64,000 nt of DNA from Rutpela maculata (GCA_936432065.2 OW386285.2:101747869-101811868); one strand, 5' to 3'; numbered from the stretch's first letter, positions 23,042 to 33,889 are shown. The notes: a model not told the origin generated them from the letters alone. Translations and numbers: made by a program.

Positions 23042-25642
23042 ATGACGTCTGATTTTGACATTTCTAACAGCAAACGTCGTCGACTTTTTATTTACGATAG
23101 ATCTAACAACCTGAACTTCCTAATTGACACTGGTGCCGATTTATCTGTGGTGCCACGCAATGCTTTCACAGATTTAAAAAAGAATTTCGATACGATATTA
23201 ACCGCGGCTAACGGTTCAACCATTTTTACATACGGTAAGAAATTGTTAAAAGTCAATCTAAACTTACGTAGATTATTTCCTTTCGTTTTCAATATAGCAG
23301 ACATTGACATACCGATAGTTGGAGCAGATTTCTTGTCTCATTTTGGTTTAGTTGTCGATCTTAAAGGAGCTCGAATAATTGATAACAAGACTAATTTGTC
23401 AGTTAATTGTTTTATTAAAAATAGTCCTTCAGACAATTATAGATTAGATACACTTAAATTATTTCCTTTGACAGATAAATATAACAAATTACTTTTACAA
23501 TTTCCTAATTTAATTAGTTCCCCAGATTACAATTTACCTATTAAACATTCTATTGTACATCATATAGTTACTGAAGGTCATTTACCTTTTTCACGACCTC
23601 GTAGATTAGACAATCTTAAATTTAAAATAGCTCAAACAGAATTTAATAACATGGTAGAATTAGGTATCTGCAAACCATCATCTTCTCAAGTTTCCTCTCC
23701 ACTCCATCTAGTGGCGAAAAAAGAGAAGAATGACTGGAGACCTTGTGGAGATTATCGACAACTAAATACGATTACCATTCCAGACAGATATCCATTACCT
23801 CATATCCACGACTTTAGCTCTCAGTTGCACGGCTGTACTATTTTCTCCAAGGTTGATTTAGTGCGAGCGTACCATCAGATACCTGTCGCTGAAAATGACG
23901 TTTATAAGACAGCTATAACAACTCCATTCGGACTGTTTGAATTTTCCCGCATGCCTTTTGGTCTACGCAATGCCGGTCAAACTTTCCAACGTTTTATGAA
24001 TGAAGTACTTGTCAATTTACCTTTCGTTTTCGTCTATTTGGATGATATATTAATCGCAAGTCAATCAGATGTACAACATTTGGAACATTTGGAAAAGGTT
24101 TTCAAGAGATTAGACACATACGGAATTAACATTAAACCATCTAAATGTATCTTAGGAGTTGACAATTTAACCTTTTTAGGTCATCACATCTCTTCATCAG
24201 GTATTTTACCATCAACTGAGAGAGTCGAAGTCGTTAATAATTTCCCTTTACCGACAACTCTCAAACAACTACAACGTTTCATAGGTATGGTGAATTTTTA
24301 TCATCATTTCATACCTCATTTTGCTGAAATATTACTTCCCCTATATTCTCTTTGTAACAGTTTATCTCATGATAAAATTACAAAGATAAATAGTTGGCCT
24401 GATCAATGTTTAGACGGATTTTCGAAAGCCAAAGACGCAATAAGTAATGCAGTAGTTTTAGCTCATCCTTGCAATAATGACGATACTATCTTATCTCTCT
24501 CAGTCGATTGTTCTAACCTTGCCATGGGTGCAGTTTTAGAGCAAAAAGATAATAAGGAATTTCTTGCTCCTTTAGCATTCTTTTCCCGTAAATTAACCAC
24601 AGCACAAACCAATTATTCGGTTTTTGACAAAGAACTTTTAGCATTATATACTGCAATTAAACATTTTAAGTTTATACTTGAAGGTCGAAAGTTTAATTGT
24701 TTTACAGATCACAAACCTTTAATCAACGCTTTATTCACAAAAGCAGAAAGATCTCTTCGTCAAATACGTCATTTAGAATACATAGCTCAATTTTCTTGTA
24801 AAATATAACATGTTAAAGAAAAACATAATGTAATAGCTGACAGCTTGTCACGTATTTACGACACTTCTTCCTTAAAACAAGATATTTTACCACTTCAACT
24901 TAAAAATTCTCCCTTCCTTAATGTTAACTTTGACCTAAAGTTGCTTAGTGAAGCTCAGGAGAAAGATTCAAATCTCAACTATTTATTGTCAGATAAATCA
25001 TCACTAACTAAAACCAATTTCATTTTAAAAAAGATACAAATTCCAGATTCAAATGATTTTATTTGGTGTGATGTTTCTCGTGCAAAAGTCAGACCTTTTG
25101 TCCCACTTATTTACAGACGAACGATATTCGATATTTTTCACAACTTATCTCATCCTGGTATTGAAGCCACTAGACTGTTGATTTCAAATAGCTATTTTTG
25201 GCCGAAAATTAACACAGATTGCAATTTATGGTCAAAATCGTGCATTAACTGTCAAGCTGTCAAAGTCAGTCGACATACGCGAAGTGCTCTCGGGAACTTC
25301 ACCACCATTCCGAAAATCAGATTCGACCACATCCACATAGATTTGGTAGGACCATTACCTCCATCCAAAGGTAACTCTTACATTCTTACGGTGGTTGAAC
25401 GATTCACTAGGTGGCCGGAAGCGTACCCTCTTCGCGACATCACAGCATAAACAGTTGCGCGTACTTTATTTCAAAACTTTGTTTGTCGATTCGGTGTTCC
25501 CTTGTCAGTAACGACTGATCAAGGAGTACAATTCGAGTCAAGATTATTTAATGAATTTGCAAAGTTTTTAGGTTTTCATAGAATACGTACAACTCCATAT
25601 CACCCGGAAGGCAACTCTTTAGTTGAAAGATTTCATCGCTCA
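23042..25642 (+). pseudogene. pol: Pol of outer element: PR, RT, RNase H, first part of integrase
   Basis: In phase with gag. Protease: FLIDTGADLSVVP, catalytic DTGA at about 23126. RT: CKPSSSQVSSPLHLVAKKEK, then the palm motif YLDD at 24035-24046. RNase H: SVDCSNLAMGAVLEQ near 24510 and FTDHKPLINAL near 24705. Integrase: HNLSHPGIEATRLL with CINCQ (zinc HHCC, 25138-25260), then HIDLVGP, TTDQGVQFE and SLVERFHR giving D, D and E. Two in-frame TAA stops (24806-24808, 25448-25450) break it without any frameshift. At 25639-25642 (CTCA) the errantivirus interrupts the frame just past the catalytic Glu. Confidence 0.88.
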
Positions 25643-25945
25643 AGTTATACACCTAACCTTCATGACCTACTTTCATTTTTTTAATTCTCTTTGTTCATAT
25701 TATGCATAACAATTATAATGTTACGAATATCATTAACCTTGTTATCAAAAATAATATAAACATCCCATGACATCATTATGATAAGTAAATAGTATAAATA
25801 CTAATTAACTTTCGATTGTAAACCAGTTCTACATTAATCACCAAATTGAATACATCAATAGAAAGTAAAGTAATTGTGACTAGCTAGTTTAATAAACGTT
25901 CTCAAATAAATATATTGTGTTTGGCTCCCACGACCCAGCATAATT
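25643..25945 (+). repeat. 5' LTR of inner errantivirus
   Basis: 303 bp. AATAAA occurs twice near the 3' side ('tttaataaacg' and 'caaataaat', about 25890-25912), a likely polyadenylation region. It ends CATAATT, directly followed by the primer site. Confidence 0.95.
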
Positions 25946-25958
25946 GGCGCAGTCGGTA
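25945..25958 (+). promoter_or_regulatory. Primer binding site, probably tRNA-Ser
   Basis: TGGCGCAGTCGGTA starts on the last T of the LTR. TGGCGCAGTCG complements the acceptor end of insect tRNA-Ser, the primer reported for 17.6/297-type errantiviruses (from memory). Confidence 0.75.
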
Positions 25959-26453
25959 CTCTTTTACGAAGTTTGGTACTGTTCACTAGAAGACTCGACC
26001 AGGAGAATTTTCCAGGAGAATTTCTGCGGACAAGAGATTTGTGGATTGGTATAATTTGTCGATTGGTCCCAGTAGTCCAAGGATCGAACAAGAAGCCTAC
26101 AATACTTCAGGGAAAAACTAGTAAGTTCCTATTTTACCTTTCCTTTTGGTTTTTTTAATTGATTGGTGTGGAACTCCAGGAATTATTTCAATTCGCGAGT
26201 AACGTTTTGACTGTTTATCAGAATAATTACTCATAGATAATTTTGGAATTATTGTAATTCGCGATTGATTATTATTGACTGCTTATCAAAATAACAATCA
26301 TAATTTAGACTTTTTCGGAAATTTTGACTGTATATCAGAATTTCGATTAAAACTTGACTGTTTATCAAGTTTAATCAATAGTTAAGAACAAAAATTGAAT
26401 TTGTTATTACTTTTCGACTGTAAAAGGTAACTTTCATATTTTTTCGAAACAAA
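25959..26453 (+). other. 5' leader of inner element
   Basis: Untranslated leader with repeated 'gactgtttatcagaata' phrases (about 26206, 26277, 26327, 26354). It probably contains packaging and splice-donor signals, which I cannot place. Confidence 0.6.
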
Positions 26454-27632
26454 ATGGCTGACGCAGATGTCGCTATCAACTTTCAATATTTCAAAATGCA
26501 TATCGATGTCATCCCTAGATTTGATGGCAGGGCATCACTCTTAACAGACTTTATTTCGTCATGCGACGAATTACAAGCTACATATGGCACGGGAACCAAT
26601 GAAGTTCAAAATAAATTTGTATTAAGAGCCATACGTAACAAATTGTATGGACAAGCACAAACTAATGTTTCAGCTCGACGAGATGCGAAAGATTGGGCAA
26701 CTATAAAACAAATTTTAATCGACACATTCGGTGACGCGAGGGATTTGCCAACCCTTCAGACAGAATTAATACATTTAAAATTTAACCCTAAAAAAGACAC
26801 AATTTTCTCTTTTGGAAACAAAATTCTTGATTACGAATCCTTGTTGATTTGCAAACTTGAACAATCAAATGACAGTGAAGAAGTTAAAAAAGCGATGAAC
26901 ATAGTATTTCAAAGACTAGCATTAGACACATACGTTAGAAATTTACCATTTAATCTAAAACAAATGATTAGAACAAAAGACATTACTAAGTTAAATGAAG
27001 CAATTAAAATTGTTACAAGGGAAGAACAATTTAATAAATATACAACTACTGTAAATTCATCCAGTAATATATATATCCCAATGCAATATAAACAAATGCA
27101 ACTAAAACAATTCATCAAGCAACCTAATACTAATAACCAACAACAACCAGGTAATAACGTATGGGCACCAAAAAACATTAATAATAATTATCAAGCACCT
27201 ATGGACACCTCAACGATAAATAGAACATTGCAATCAAGAAACTATAGACCAACACCCATGGTTACTTCCACAGTAAACAGACCATTCAACAGAAGACAAC
27301 AAGAACTGCATCACGTTCAAACCGATGTTACACCACAATATTGCATATATTACGACTAACGAGGAGAACAAATTCCTACACAATTAGAAGAAACATTCCA
27401 AGAATTCGCAAGAATGGACTTGCAACAAGGACCACCACAAGAATTGAATTTAGAAGAAGACTGGGAAGAAGAAATCGATCCAGCCATTGCAGAGGAAAAT
27501 AGATTTATTAATGAAGAATACAACGAAGGTTTAGAAGACTGGGACGAAGAAATCCGTCAAGCACAGCAAAATGCAAATGTTAATGACAATCTAAATTTTA
27601 CAGAGGAACCCCCAGACAACTCACCAACATAA
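26454..27632 (+). pseudogene. gag: Gag of inner errantivirus with one in-frame stop
   Basis: ATG at 26454 opens a frame with capsid-like features (FKMHIDVIPRFDGRASLLTD, then FGDARDLPTLQTELIHLKFN). The middle is rich in N and Q, and the tail is acidic (LEEDWEEEIDPAIAEENRF). There is no zinc knuckle, as is usual for errantivirus Gag. TAA at 27357-27359 interrupts after 301 codons, but the same frame reopens at once and runs to TAA 27630-27632. The downstream part contains the frameshift site for pol. Either the copy needs Gag in trans, or the stop is read through; simple mutation is the plainest reading. Confidence 0.85.
27593..27599 (+). promoter_or_regulatory. Putative -1 ribosomal frameshift heptamer A AAT TTT
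   Basis: In the gag frame the heptamer reads A AAT TTT, a canonical X-XXY-YYZ slippery site. The pol frame is -1 relative to gag. It has stops just upstream (27581 and 27584) and is open from 27587, so the shift must occur between about 27587 and the gag stop at 27630. This is the only good heptamer in that window. Confidence 0.8.
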
Positions 27633-30600
27633 CAGAATGCTACAATGTAACAACAACTTCACCATTACCATATATTCAGTTAAAATACCCCCCAATTAAA
27701 TTACTTATAGATACTGGAAGCACGAAAACTATAATTAAACCATCAATTGTTGAAAAATATTGTCCACAATTTATCATCCATAACCCATGTAAACTTAAAA
27801 CAAGTACAGGAGAAGTTAATGTAAATAAACAAGCTCATATTCCAGCTTTTCCAGAATTTAATTCAGAACACTTTTTAGATATCATACTATTCGATTTTCA
27901 TGATTATTTCGATGGAGCTCTAGGATTTGAAGATCTAAAAAAGTTAAATTTACATATATCTTTTAATAAAAATATTCTTTATAATTCTCAATGCTGTTTA
28001 CCAATACACTTCAATATCCAATGTAATCAAAAAGAAACACTTCCAAAATCAATTATTCCAAGTAATAAAATAAAAAAAATTTCATCTCCTACAAAACTTC
28101 CAAACAATACTAATCTTTTCATTCCTGAAATTTCAAATGAACAATATTTTATTCCTGATACAATCACTACGGTTCAAAATAATTCTTTAACATTTGAACT
28201 CCATAATTACAATTCATTTCCAATAACTTTTGATCACAGCAAACTTAAATTTACTAATTTAAACAAGTATGACGTTTACAACTATTCAATAACAACACCC
28301 ACACAAAACATGCAGAAATCTGACATCGAAACACTATTAAGAACGAAACATCTCAATGACGAAGAAAAAAAGAAATTGATACATCTTTGTAAACAATACA
28401 GCGATATATTCCAAAAACCGGAAGACAAATTAACATTTACAAATTCGGTCAAGCATGAAATAAAAACTAAAGACGAATCACCAGTTTATACCAAAAGCTA
28501 CCGTTATCCTTACATCCACAAGGAAGAAGTACAGAAACAGATCAAAGAAATGCTAGGAAATAATATCATTCGACCATCTCAAAGTCCCTATTCTTCACCA
28601 ATTTGGATAGTTCCAAAAAAAGCTGATGCTAGTGGCAAGAAAAAATGGCGATTGGTGATAGATTACAGAAAATTAAATGAAAAAACTATAGAGGATAAAT
28701 ATCCAATTCCCAATATTACTGAAATTTTAGACAAACTAGGTAGATGTTCATATTTCACAACTATCGATTTAGCATCTGGATTTCACCAAATAGAAATGCA
28801 CCCTAATTCCACACAGAAAACTGCGTTTTCAGTTGAAAATGGACATTACGAATATATTCGAATGCCATTTGGTCTCAAAAATGCACCAGCAACATTTCAA
28901 AGATGCATGGACAATGTCCTTAAAGACTTACAAAATAAAATATGTCTCATATATATGGACGATGTAATCGTATTTTCTAACGGATTAGAAGAACACATTA
29001 AAAATTTAAAACTTGTTTTTGAAACATTTCGTAAAAATCGTTTAAAAATACAATTGGATAAATCAGAATTTTTATGTAAAGAGGTTTCTTTTCTGGGACA
29101 TATAGTCACAAAAAACGGGATTAAACCAAACCCAGAAAAAATAAAAGCGATAGAAAAATACCCTATTCCAAAAACACCGAAAGAAATCAAGGCATTTTTA
29201 GGATTACTTGGTTACTACAGAAAATTCATTAATAATTTTGCAAAAATAACTAAACCATTAACACAATGTTTAAAGAAAAATGCAAAAATTCTCCTTACTA
29301 AAGATTACATAAATTGCTTTGAAACATGTAAACAACTATTAACTAACAGTCCTATACTGGCATACCCAGACTTTTCCAAATCATTTGAATTAACTACTGA
29401 TGCATCCAACTTTGCCATTGGATCATATCTCAGTCAAAATGGAAAACCAATTTCCTTTGCATCAAGAACATTAAATGACGCCGAAATTAATTACTCTACG
29501 ATTGAAAAGGAACTTTTATCGATCGTATGGTCAGTAAAACAATTCAGACCATATTTATATGGAAACAAATTTATAATTCATACAGACCACCGACCGTTAC
29601 AGTGGTTATTTTCTTTGAAAGATCCAAACTCAAAATTAGTTCGTTGGAAATTAAAATTAGAAGAATATGACTATATAATAAAGTATAAGCCAGGATCACA
29701 TAATAAAGTGGCAGACGCATTAAGCCGAATCAAAATTGAAGAATGCAACACCAATGAGACAAATGACAAAACCAATGAGATAAATGACAATACAGACAAC
29801 ATTAGTACTCAACCTCAAGTAGATGATGAACTTGAAGAAGTAATTGCAAGAGTACTCGCAGAAGATACACAACCAGAACCACAACTATTGGAAGAAATGA
29901 TGGACATAGACGATCAAACGCAACATACAGCACAGGAAGATCCAGTTTTTACAATGCCATACACGGAACAACCTGTAAATGCATATAAAAATCAAATAAT
30001 AATAACGGAATCCAATCACACTCCAAGTGAAATTTGTAATTCAACAACTATTTTTAAAAACATTCGACATACAATAACTCTCAGAGCGAACTTAGATGAT
30101 ATTAAAACATTACATTTCCTTAAACAATTTATATCAATAGATGGAAACACTTGTTTTAAATTTGGAACACCTGCATTAGAAAGAAAAATAAACAGAATAT
30201 TACGAACATCATTACTATATCACAATTCAACAAAAATACTAATCTCAAATATTTTATTACAAGACATACAAACACCAGAAGAGCAACATCAGATTATTGC
30301 TTATCATCATCAAAGTAAAACTTGTCACCGTGGAATTAAAGAAACTACAAAATCTATTCAGAAAACATACTACTGGCCAAACATACAAAAAGACGTGACT
30401 AATTACATAAATTCTTGTCAAACATGTCTTACTTCCAAATATGACAGAAGTCCTCAAAAAATTAAATTAAGACTAACCGAAACACCAGATAAACCTTTTG
30501 AAAAAATTCACATCGACGTTTTTCACATTAGTCAAGAAGACTTTCTAACAATTTTTGATCCATTTTCAAAATATGGTCAAGCTTATCACTTAGAACATAA

Positions 30601-31414
30601 AAATAGCATTTGCATCATGGAAAATCTTCTCCACTTCTTTTCACATATGGGAATACCTAACAAAATAATTGCAGATAATGGCACCGAATTCAAGAATCAA
30701 TTGATAACAGATTTTTGTTTATTACACCACATTGCATTACATTTCACAACACCACATCACTCCAATTCAAACTCACCAGTAGAACGATTTCATTCAACTA
30801 TAGCAGACTCTATCCGATGCTTACGAACTGAACAACAAAAACCTATAAAGTACTTAATGACATTAGCAGTTATGCAATACAACAACTCGATTCATTCCGT
30901 AACACAGATGACACCATTTGAAATAATACATGGACCAAGAACAAATCCTTTTGATTTATCTCCTCCAATCATTGTTTCTCAATACATTGACAACCACAGA
31001 AGGAATTTAGAAAAGATAAATGAAATCACTAAAAAAAGAATAGAAAATAAAAAAGACGAAGTTATTCACGACAGAAACAAAAAATTATCAGACCCAATTC
31101 CCGTACAACCTAATGACACAATTTACATTAAAACCGGTAAACGTGTTGCTAAACATTTACCAAAATTTAAAAAAGCGACCGTACTACACGATAACGATAT
31201 TGCTATTGCAACAACTTCAGGAGTGCGACATAAAAATCAAGTCCAAAAACAACGACTAACTACTACTAACTCTGAACCTTTGTTACAGGAACATAACGAT
31301 GAAACAACTACTCATTCTACTATTAATACTCCAAACATTGACCAAACTAGTACAGTCAGATATAACTTTCGACCCCGTACAACACCCGGTAGTCTTTCAA
31401 AACTTAGGCTTTGA
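27599..31414 (+). CDS. pol: Pol of inner errantivirus: protease, RT, RNase H, integrase
   Basis: About 1270 codons open, reached by -1 frameshift; the first ATG (28310) is far downstream of protease, so it is not the true start. Protease: KLLIDTGSTKTII, DTGS at 27710. RT: PYSSPIWIVPKK, FTTIDLASGFHQIEM, and YMDD at 28952-28963 with MPFGLKNAPATFQR before it. RNase H: LTTDASNFAIGSYLSQ at about 29395 and HTDHRPLQWLF. Integrase: HRGIKETTKSIQKTYYWPNI with CQTC (zinc binding), then HIDVFH, IIADNGTEFKN and SPVERFHST giving D, D and E. All key residues are present and there are no internal stops. The end overlaps env by 116 bp in another frame. Confidence 0.95.
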   Translation, partial: YRGTPRQLTNITECYNVTTTSPLPYIQLKYPPIKLLIDTGSTKTIIKPSIVEKYCPQFIIHNPCKLKTSTGEVNVNKQAHIPAFPEFNSEHFLDIILFDFHDYFDGALGFEDLKKLNLHISFNKNILYNSQCCLPIHFNIQCNQKETLPKSIIPSNKIKKISSPTKLPNNTNLFIPEISNEQYFIPDTITTVQNNSLTFELHNYNSFPITFDHSKLKFTNLNKYDVYNYSITTPTQNMQKSDIETLLRTKHLNDEEKKKLIHLCKQYSDIFQKPEDKLTFTNSVKHEIKTKDESPVYTKSYRYPYIHKEEVQKQIKEMLGNNIIRPSQSPYSSPIWIVPKKADASGKKKWRLVIDYRKLNEKTIEDKYPIPNITEILDKLGRCSYFTTIDLASGFHQIEMHPNSTQKTAFSVENGHYEYIRMPFGLKNAPATFQRCMDNVLKDLQNKICLIYMDDVIVFSNGLEEHIKNLKLVFETFRKNRLKIQLDKSEFLCKEVSFLGHIVTKNGIKPNPEKIKAIEKYPIPKTPKEIKAFLGLLGYYRKFINNFAKITKPLTQCLKKNAKILLTKDYINCFETCKQLLTNSPILAYPDFSKSFELTTDASNFAIGSYLSQNGKPISFASRTLNDAEINYSTIEKELLSIVWSVKQFRPYLYGNKFIIHTDHRPLQWLFSLKDPNSKLVRWKLKLEEYDYIIKYKPGSHNKVADALSRIKIEECNTNETNDKTNEINDNTDNISTQPQVDDELEEVIARVLAEDTQPEPQLLEEMMDIDDQTQHTAQEDPVFTMPYTEQPVNAYKNQIIITESNHTPSEICNSTTIFKNIRHTITLRANLDDIKTLHFLKQFISIDGNTCFKFGTPALERKINRILRTSLLYHNSTKILISNILLQDIQTPEEQHQIIAYHHQSKTCHRGIKETTKSIQKTYYWPNIQKDVTNYINSCQTCLTSKYDRSPQKIKLRLTETPDKPFEKIHIDVFHISQEDFLTIFDPFSKYGQAYHLEHKNSICIMENLLHFFSHMGIPNKIIADNGTEFKNQLITDFCLLHHIALHFTTPHHSNSNSPVERFHSTIADSIRCLRTEQQKPIKYLMTLAVMQYNNSIHSVTQMTPFEIIHGPRTNPFDLSPPIIVSQYIDNHRRNLEKINEITKKRIENKKDEVIHDRNKKLSDPIPVQPNDTIYIKTGKRVAKHLPKFKKATVLHDNDIAIATTSGVRHKNQVQKQRLTTTNSEPLLQEHNDETTTHSTINTPNIDQTSTVRYNFRPRTTPGSLSKLRL

Positions 31415-33017
31415 CGTTCGTCTAATTAGTCATTACCATCAATTCATACATGAATTAGATATAAAACCACTCGTAGACGCTTATTACAACACAATATTTC
31501 ACTTAAATAAAAGCTATGAAATAGACACCAAAAAGAATAAAGATAAAATTAATTATGCACTTCTTAATCAAGCTGAAACTTTAGAAAAAATAGTTACTAA
31601 TGAATTTCATAAAATAATTCCCAGGAAACTAAATAGAGTAAAACGAGTAAAACGAGTTAAAAGAGGCGCAGTTAATTTTGTTGGAAAAATAGAAAAAGCT
31701 TTATTCGGAGTAGCAACTGAAGAAGACATTGCTAATTTTGAATCCAAACTTAATACTTTAATGTCAAATGAAAAAACACTTGCAACAGAACTTAACCTTA
31801 GAACTTCATTATTTTCAACCTCTGCTAATAAAACAAATGAACTAATGGAAAAAGTTAAATCCAATCAACAAAAACTTAATGAAAATGTTAAATATCTGAT
31901 GATTAATTACAATACAAATGAACAAAGACAAGTTGTGATAAACCAATTTCAACTTTTGTTGTACTACTTTCAGCAAATTGAACAAACAATAACTTTCTTA
32001 AAATTAGATACAGTCTATCCTTTTCTATTAACAGATCGAGATATGCAGACAATTATGATTAATTTACGTTTAATATATCCACCTGAACATTTGCTAAAAT
32101 TCAAACAGCCGTATTCGTATTTTCAAGCTATAAAACCTTTCTTTCAACAATACGATTATGTAATTTACGTAATGCTCTTTGTACCTATATTGGCGACGAA
32201 AACTTCAATTTCGCTTTTTGAGGTAATTCCTGTACCAATTAATAACTTAACCATTATTCCACCCAAACCCTACTTACTAGTTGACTCAACTGACAATTAC
32301 CAATGGAGTGCTACTGAACCAACAAGATTAGAAGATACCTACTTCATTGAAGACCATTTACAAAACACCAAGGAGTGCTTCGTAGAACTACTTCGCAGAA
32401 GAAAAGAGGCGAAAGATGTTTGCAAACTTTCAACGGTACATATGAAAACACCCCATGTGGAACACATTGCACCTACTGATTATATTGTCATGATTGACGA
32501 CATCACTACCTTCGAATACACATGTCATCCAAAAACCATTTCTTACAAAACAATAATTTACAACACCAAAATCACTTTGGGACCACATTGTGAATTTTAT
32601 CTAAATAATCAATCTTATGCATATGAACCCCCACTCTTTACGAGTACTTCATATTTGCTACCCAACATTTCAATGGAAACATTTTCCTTTAAAGAAATAT
32701 CCAGTTTTTCTCTTAAAGAATTACATTCAATTCAACATGACATCGGACATCTAAAACCTGTCCATGTAAAAAACGTTTCTGTCTCTCCCATATATGACAA
32801 TCTATGGATTATTCTACTTATCGTCATACTTATTCTCATTATTACCCTTTACTTCTGTTGGAAACGAAAACAATCCTTTCCAAAACTTAATTTTTTCATC
32901 AAGAAGACAACCAAGTCACCAGACGTCTCATTCAACAAGAAGAAAGAAGAAGTCAACATACCGATGGAATCAATGAAAGCTGACCTCCAAAATAAAGGAC
33001 CCCAGCTTCCATTCTAA
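31299..33017 (+). CDS. env: Env of inner errantivirus (baculovirus F-like class I fusion protein)
   Basis: 572 residues, uninterrupted. A hydrophobic signal peptide covers about residues 1-20. A multibasic furin-type site at 113-122 (RVKRVKRVKR) is followed by a Gly-led hydrophobic stretch typical of F-like fusion peptides (GAVNFVGKIEKALFGV). A coiled-coil-like helix region follows at about 140-210, a membrane anchor at about 503-523 (IILLIVILILIITLYF), and a short basic cytoplasmic tail. Several N-x-S/T sites lie in the ectodomain. The family is established for gypsy-type errantiviruses, which express env from a spliced RNA. The overlap with pol fits that. This copy appears complete. Confidence 0.92.
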   Translation: MKQLLILLLILQTLTKLVQSDITFDPVQHPVVFQNLGFDVRLISHYHQFIHELDIKPLVDAYYNTIFHLNKSYEIDTKKNKDKINYALLNQAETLEKIVTNEFHKIIPRKLNRVKRVKRVKRGAVNFVGKIEKALFGVATEEDIANFESKLNTLMSNEKTLATELNLRTSLFSTSANKTNELMEKVKSNQQKLNENVKYLMINYNTNEQRQVVINQFQLLLYYFQQIEQTITFLKLDTVYPFLLTDRDMQTIMINLRLIYPPEHLLKFKQPYSYFQAIKPFFQQYDYVIYVMLFVPILATKTSISLFEVIPVPINNLTIIPPKPYLLVDSTDNYQWSATEPTRLEDTYFIEDHLQNTKECFVELLRRRKEAKDVCKLSTVHMKTPHVEHIAPTDYIVMIDDITTFEYTCHPKTISYKTIIYNTKITLGPHCEFYLNNQSYAYEPPLFTSTSYLLPNISMETFSFKEISSFSLKELHSIQHDIGHLKPVHVKNVSVSPIYDNLWIILLIVILILIITLYFCWKRKQSFPKLNFFIKKTTKSPDVSFNKKKEEVNIPMESMKADLQNKGPQLPF

Positions 33018-33026
33018 GAGGGGAAG
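33016..33026 (+). promoter_or_regulatory. Polypurine tract of inner element
   Basis: AAGAGGGGAAG is an all-purine run directly before the 3' LTR and right after the env stop (TAA 33015-33017 overlaps its start), as expected for plus-strand priming. Confidence 0.85.
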
Positions 33027-33329
33027 AGTTATACACCTAACCTTCATGACCTACTTTCATTTTTTTAATTCTCTTTGTTCATATTATGCATAACAATTAT
33101 AATGTTACGAATATCATTAACCTTGTTATCAAAAATAATATAAACATCCCATGACATCATTATGATAAGTAAATAGTATAAATACTAATTAACTTTCGAT
33201 TGTAAACCAGTTCTACATTAATCACCAAATTGAATACACCAATAGAAAGTAAAGTAATTGTGACTAGCTAGTTTAATAAACGTTCTCAAATAAATATATT
33301 GTGTTTGGCTCCCACGACCCAGCATAATT
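33027..33329 (+). repeat. 3' LTR of inner errantivirus
   Basis: 303 bp, one mismatch to the 5' copy. Followed by the CTCA duplication and the resumed outer integrase frame. Confidence 0.95.
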
Positions 33330-33333
33330 CTCA

Positions 33334-33861
33334 CTTAAAACTTCCTTGTTAACTAGAGCCAATACATCACATTGGACAGATGAATTACCCATCATTTTAT
33401 TAGCATTTAGAACAACTCCCAAGGAAGATCTGCAATGTTCACCTGCTGAACTCATATATGGTCAAACCCTTCGTTTACCTGGCGAATTTTTCGTTGAATC
33501 GTATAATTCCCCAGATATTCCTTATTTCATTGACAAATGACGCATTTATTTTAATAATTTAAAATTTGTTCCTCCAACTTCGCATGGCAATTACAAAACT
33601 TTTGTTAGTTCAGATCTTGCCTCTTGCGATTTTATTTTCGTTCGCATTGAACGTTTAAAACGTTCATTTACTCCTTTATATGAAGGACCGTTTAAAGTTT
33701 TATCTCGTTCAGATAAGTTATTTACCTTTAAGAAAGGAGACAAAGTCATAACTGTCAATATTGATAGGGTTAAACCGGCTTTTGTATTAGTTGACAGATG
33801 TGACACTTTGCCTACCCCGATTAAAAAAGTACGTTTTGCAATCGACACGTTGATTGATTGA
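33334..33861 (+). pseudogene. pol: Pol of outer element, integrase C-terminal part after the insertion
   Basis: The outer reading frame resumes in phase immediately after the inner 3' LTR and its CTCA duplication. It continues with integrase C-terminal features (WTDELPIILLAFRTTPKEDL, the usual 'LAFRTTPK' block, then SPAELIYGQTLRLPGEFF). A TGA at 33538-33540 is a further in-frame stop. Beyond it the frame stays open, including the terminal YEGPFKVLSRSDK and VNIDRVKPAF block, until the TGA at 33859-33861. There is no frameshift in the whole part. Confidence 0.85.
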
Positions 33862-33889
33862 CTATTTTCTTTTTTAACGAGGGGGTGTA

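Larger units (their letters stand above)
25643..33329 (+). mobile_element. Complete errantivirus (env-bearing Ty3/gypsy, insect endogenous retrovirus)
   Basis: 7687 bp with two 303-bp LTRs starting AGTTATACACC and ending CATAATT, flanked by CTCA at 25639-25642 and 33330-33333. Order: LTR, primer site, leader, gag, pr-pol in the -1 frame, env overlapping the end of pol, polypurine tract, LTR. AGTTA starts and AATT ends, a 4-bp duplication, and a primer site overlapping the LTR by one T are known traits of the gypsy/17.6/297 errantivirus group. The LTRs differ at one position (t/c in 'gaatacaYcaatag'), so this is a very recent insertion. Pol and env look intact; gag has one nonsense codon. Confidence 0.95.

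Noticed and set aside
28310..31414. Taking the ATG at 28310 as the start of errantivirus Pol
   Set aside because: The same frame is open upstream to 27587 and contains the protease DTGS motif, so Pol starts by frameshift, not at this ATG.
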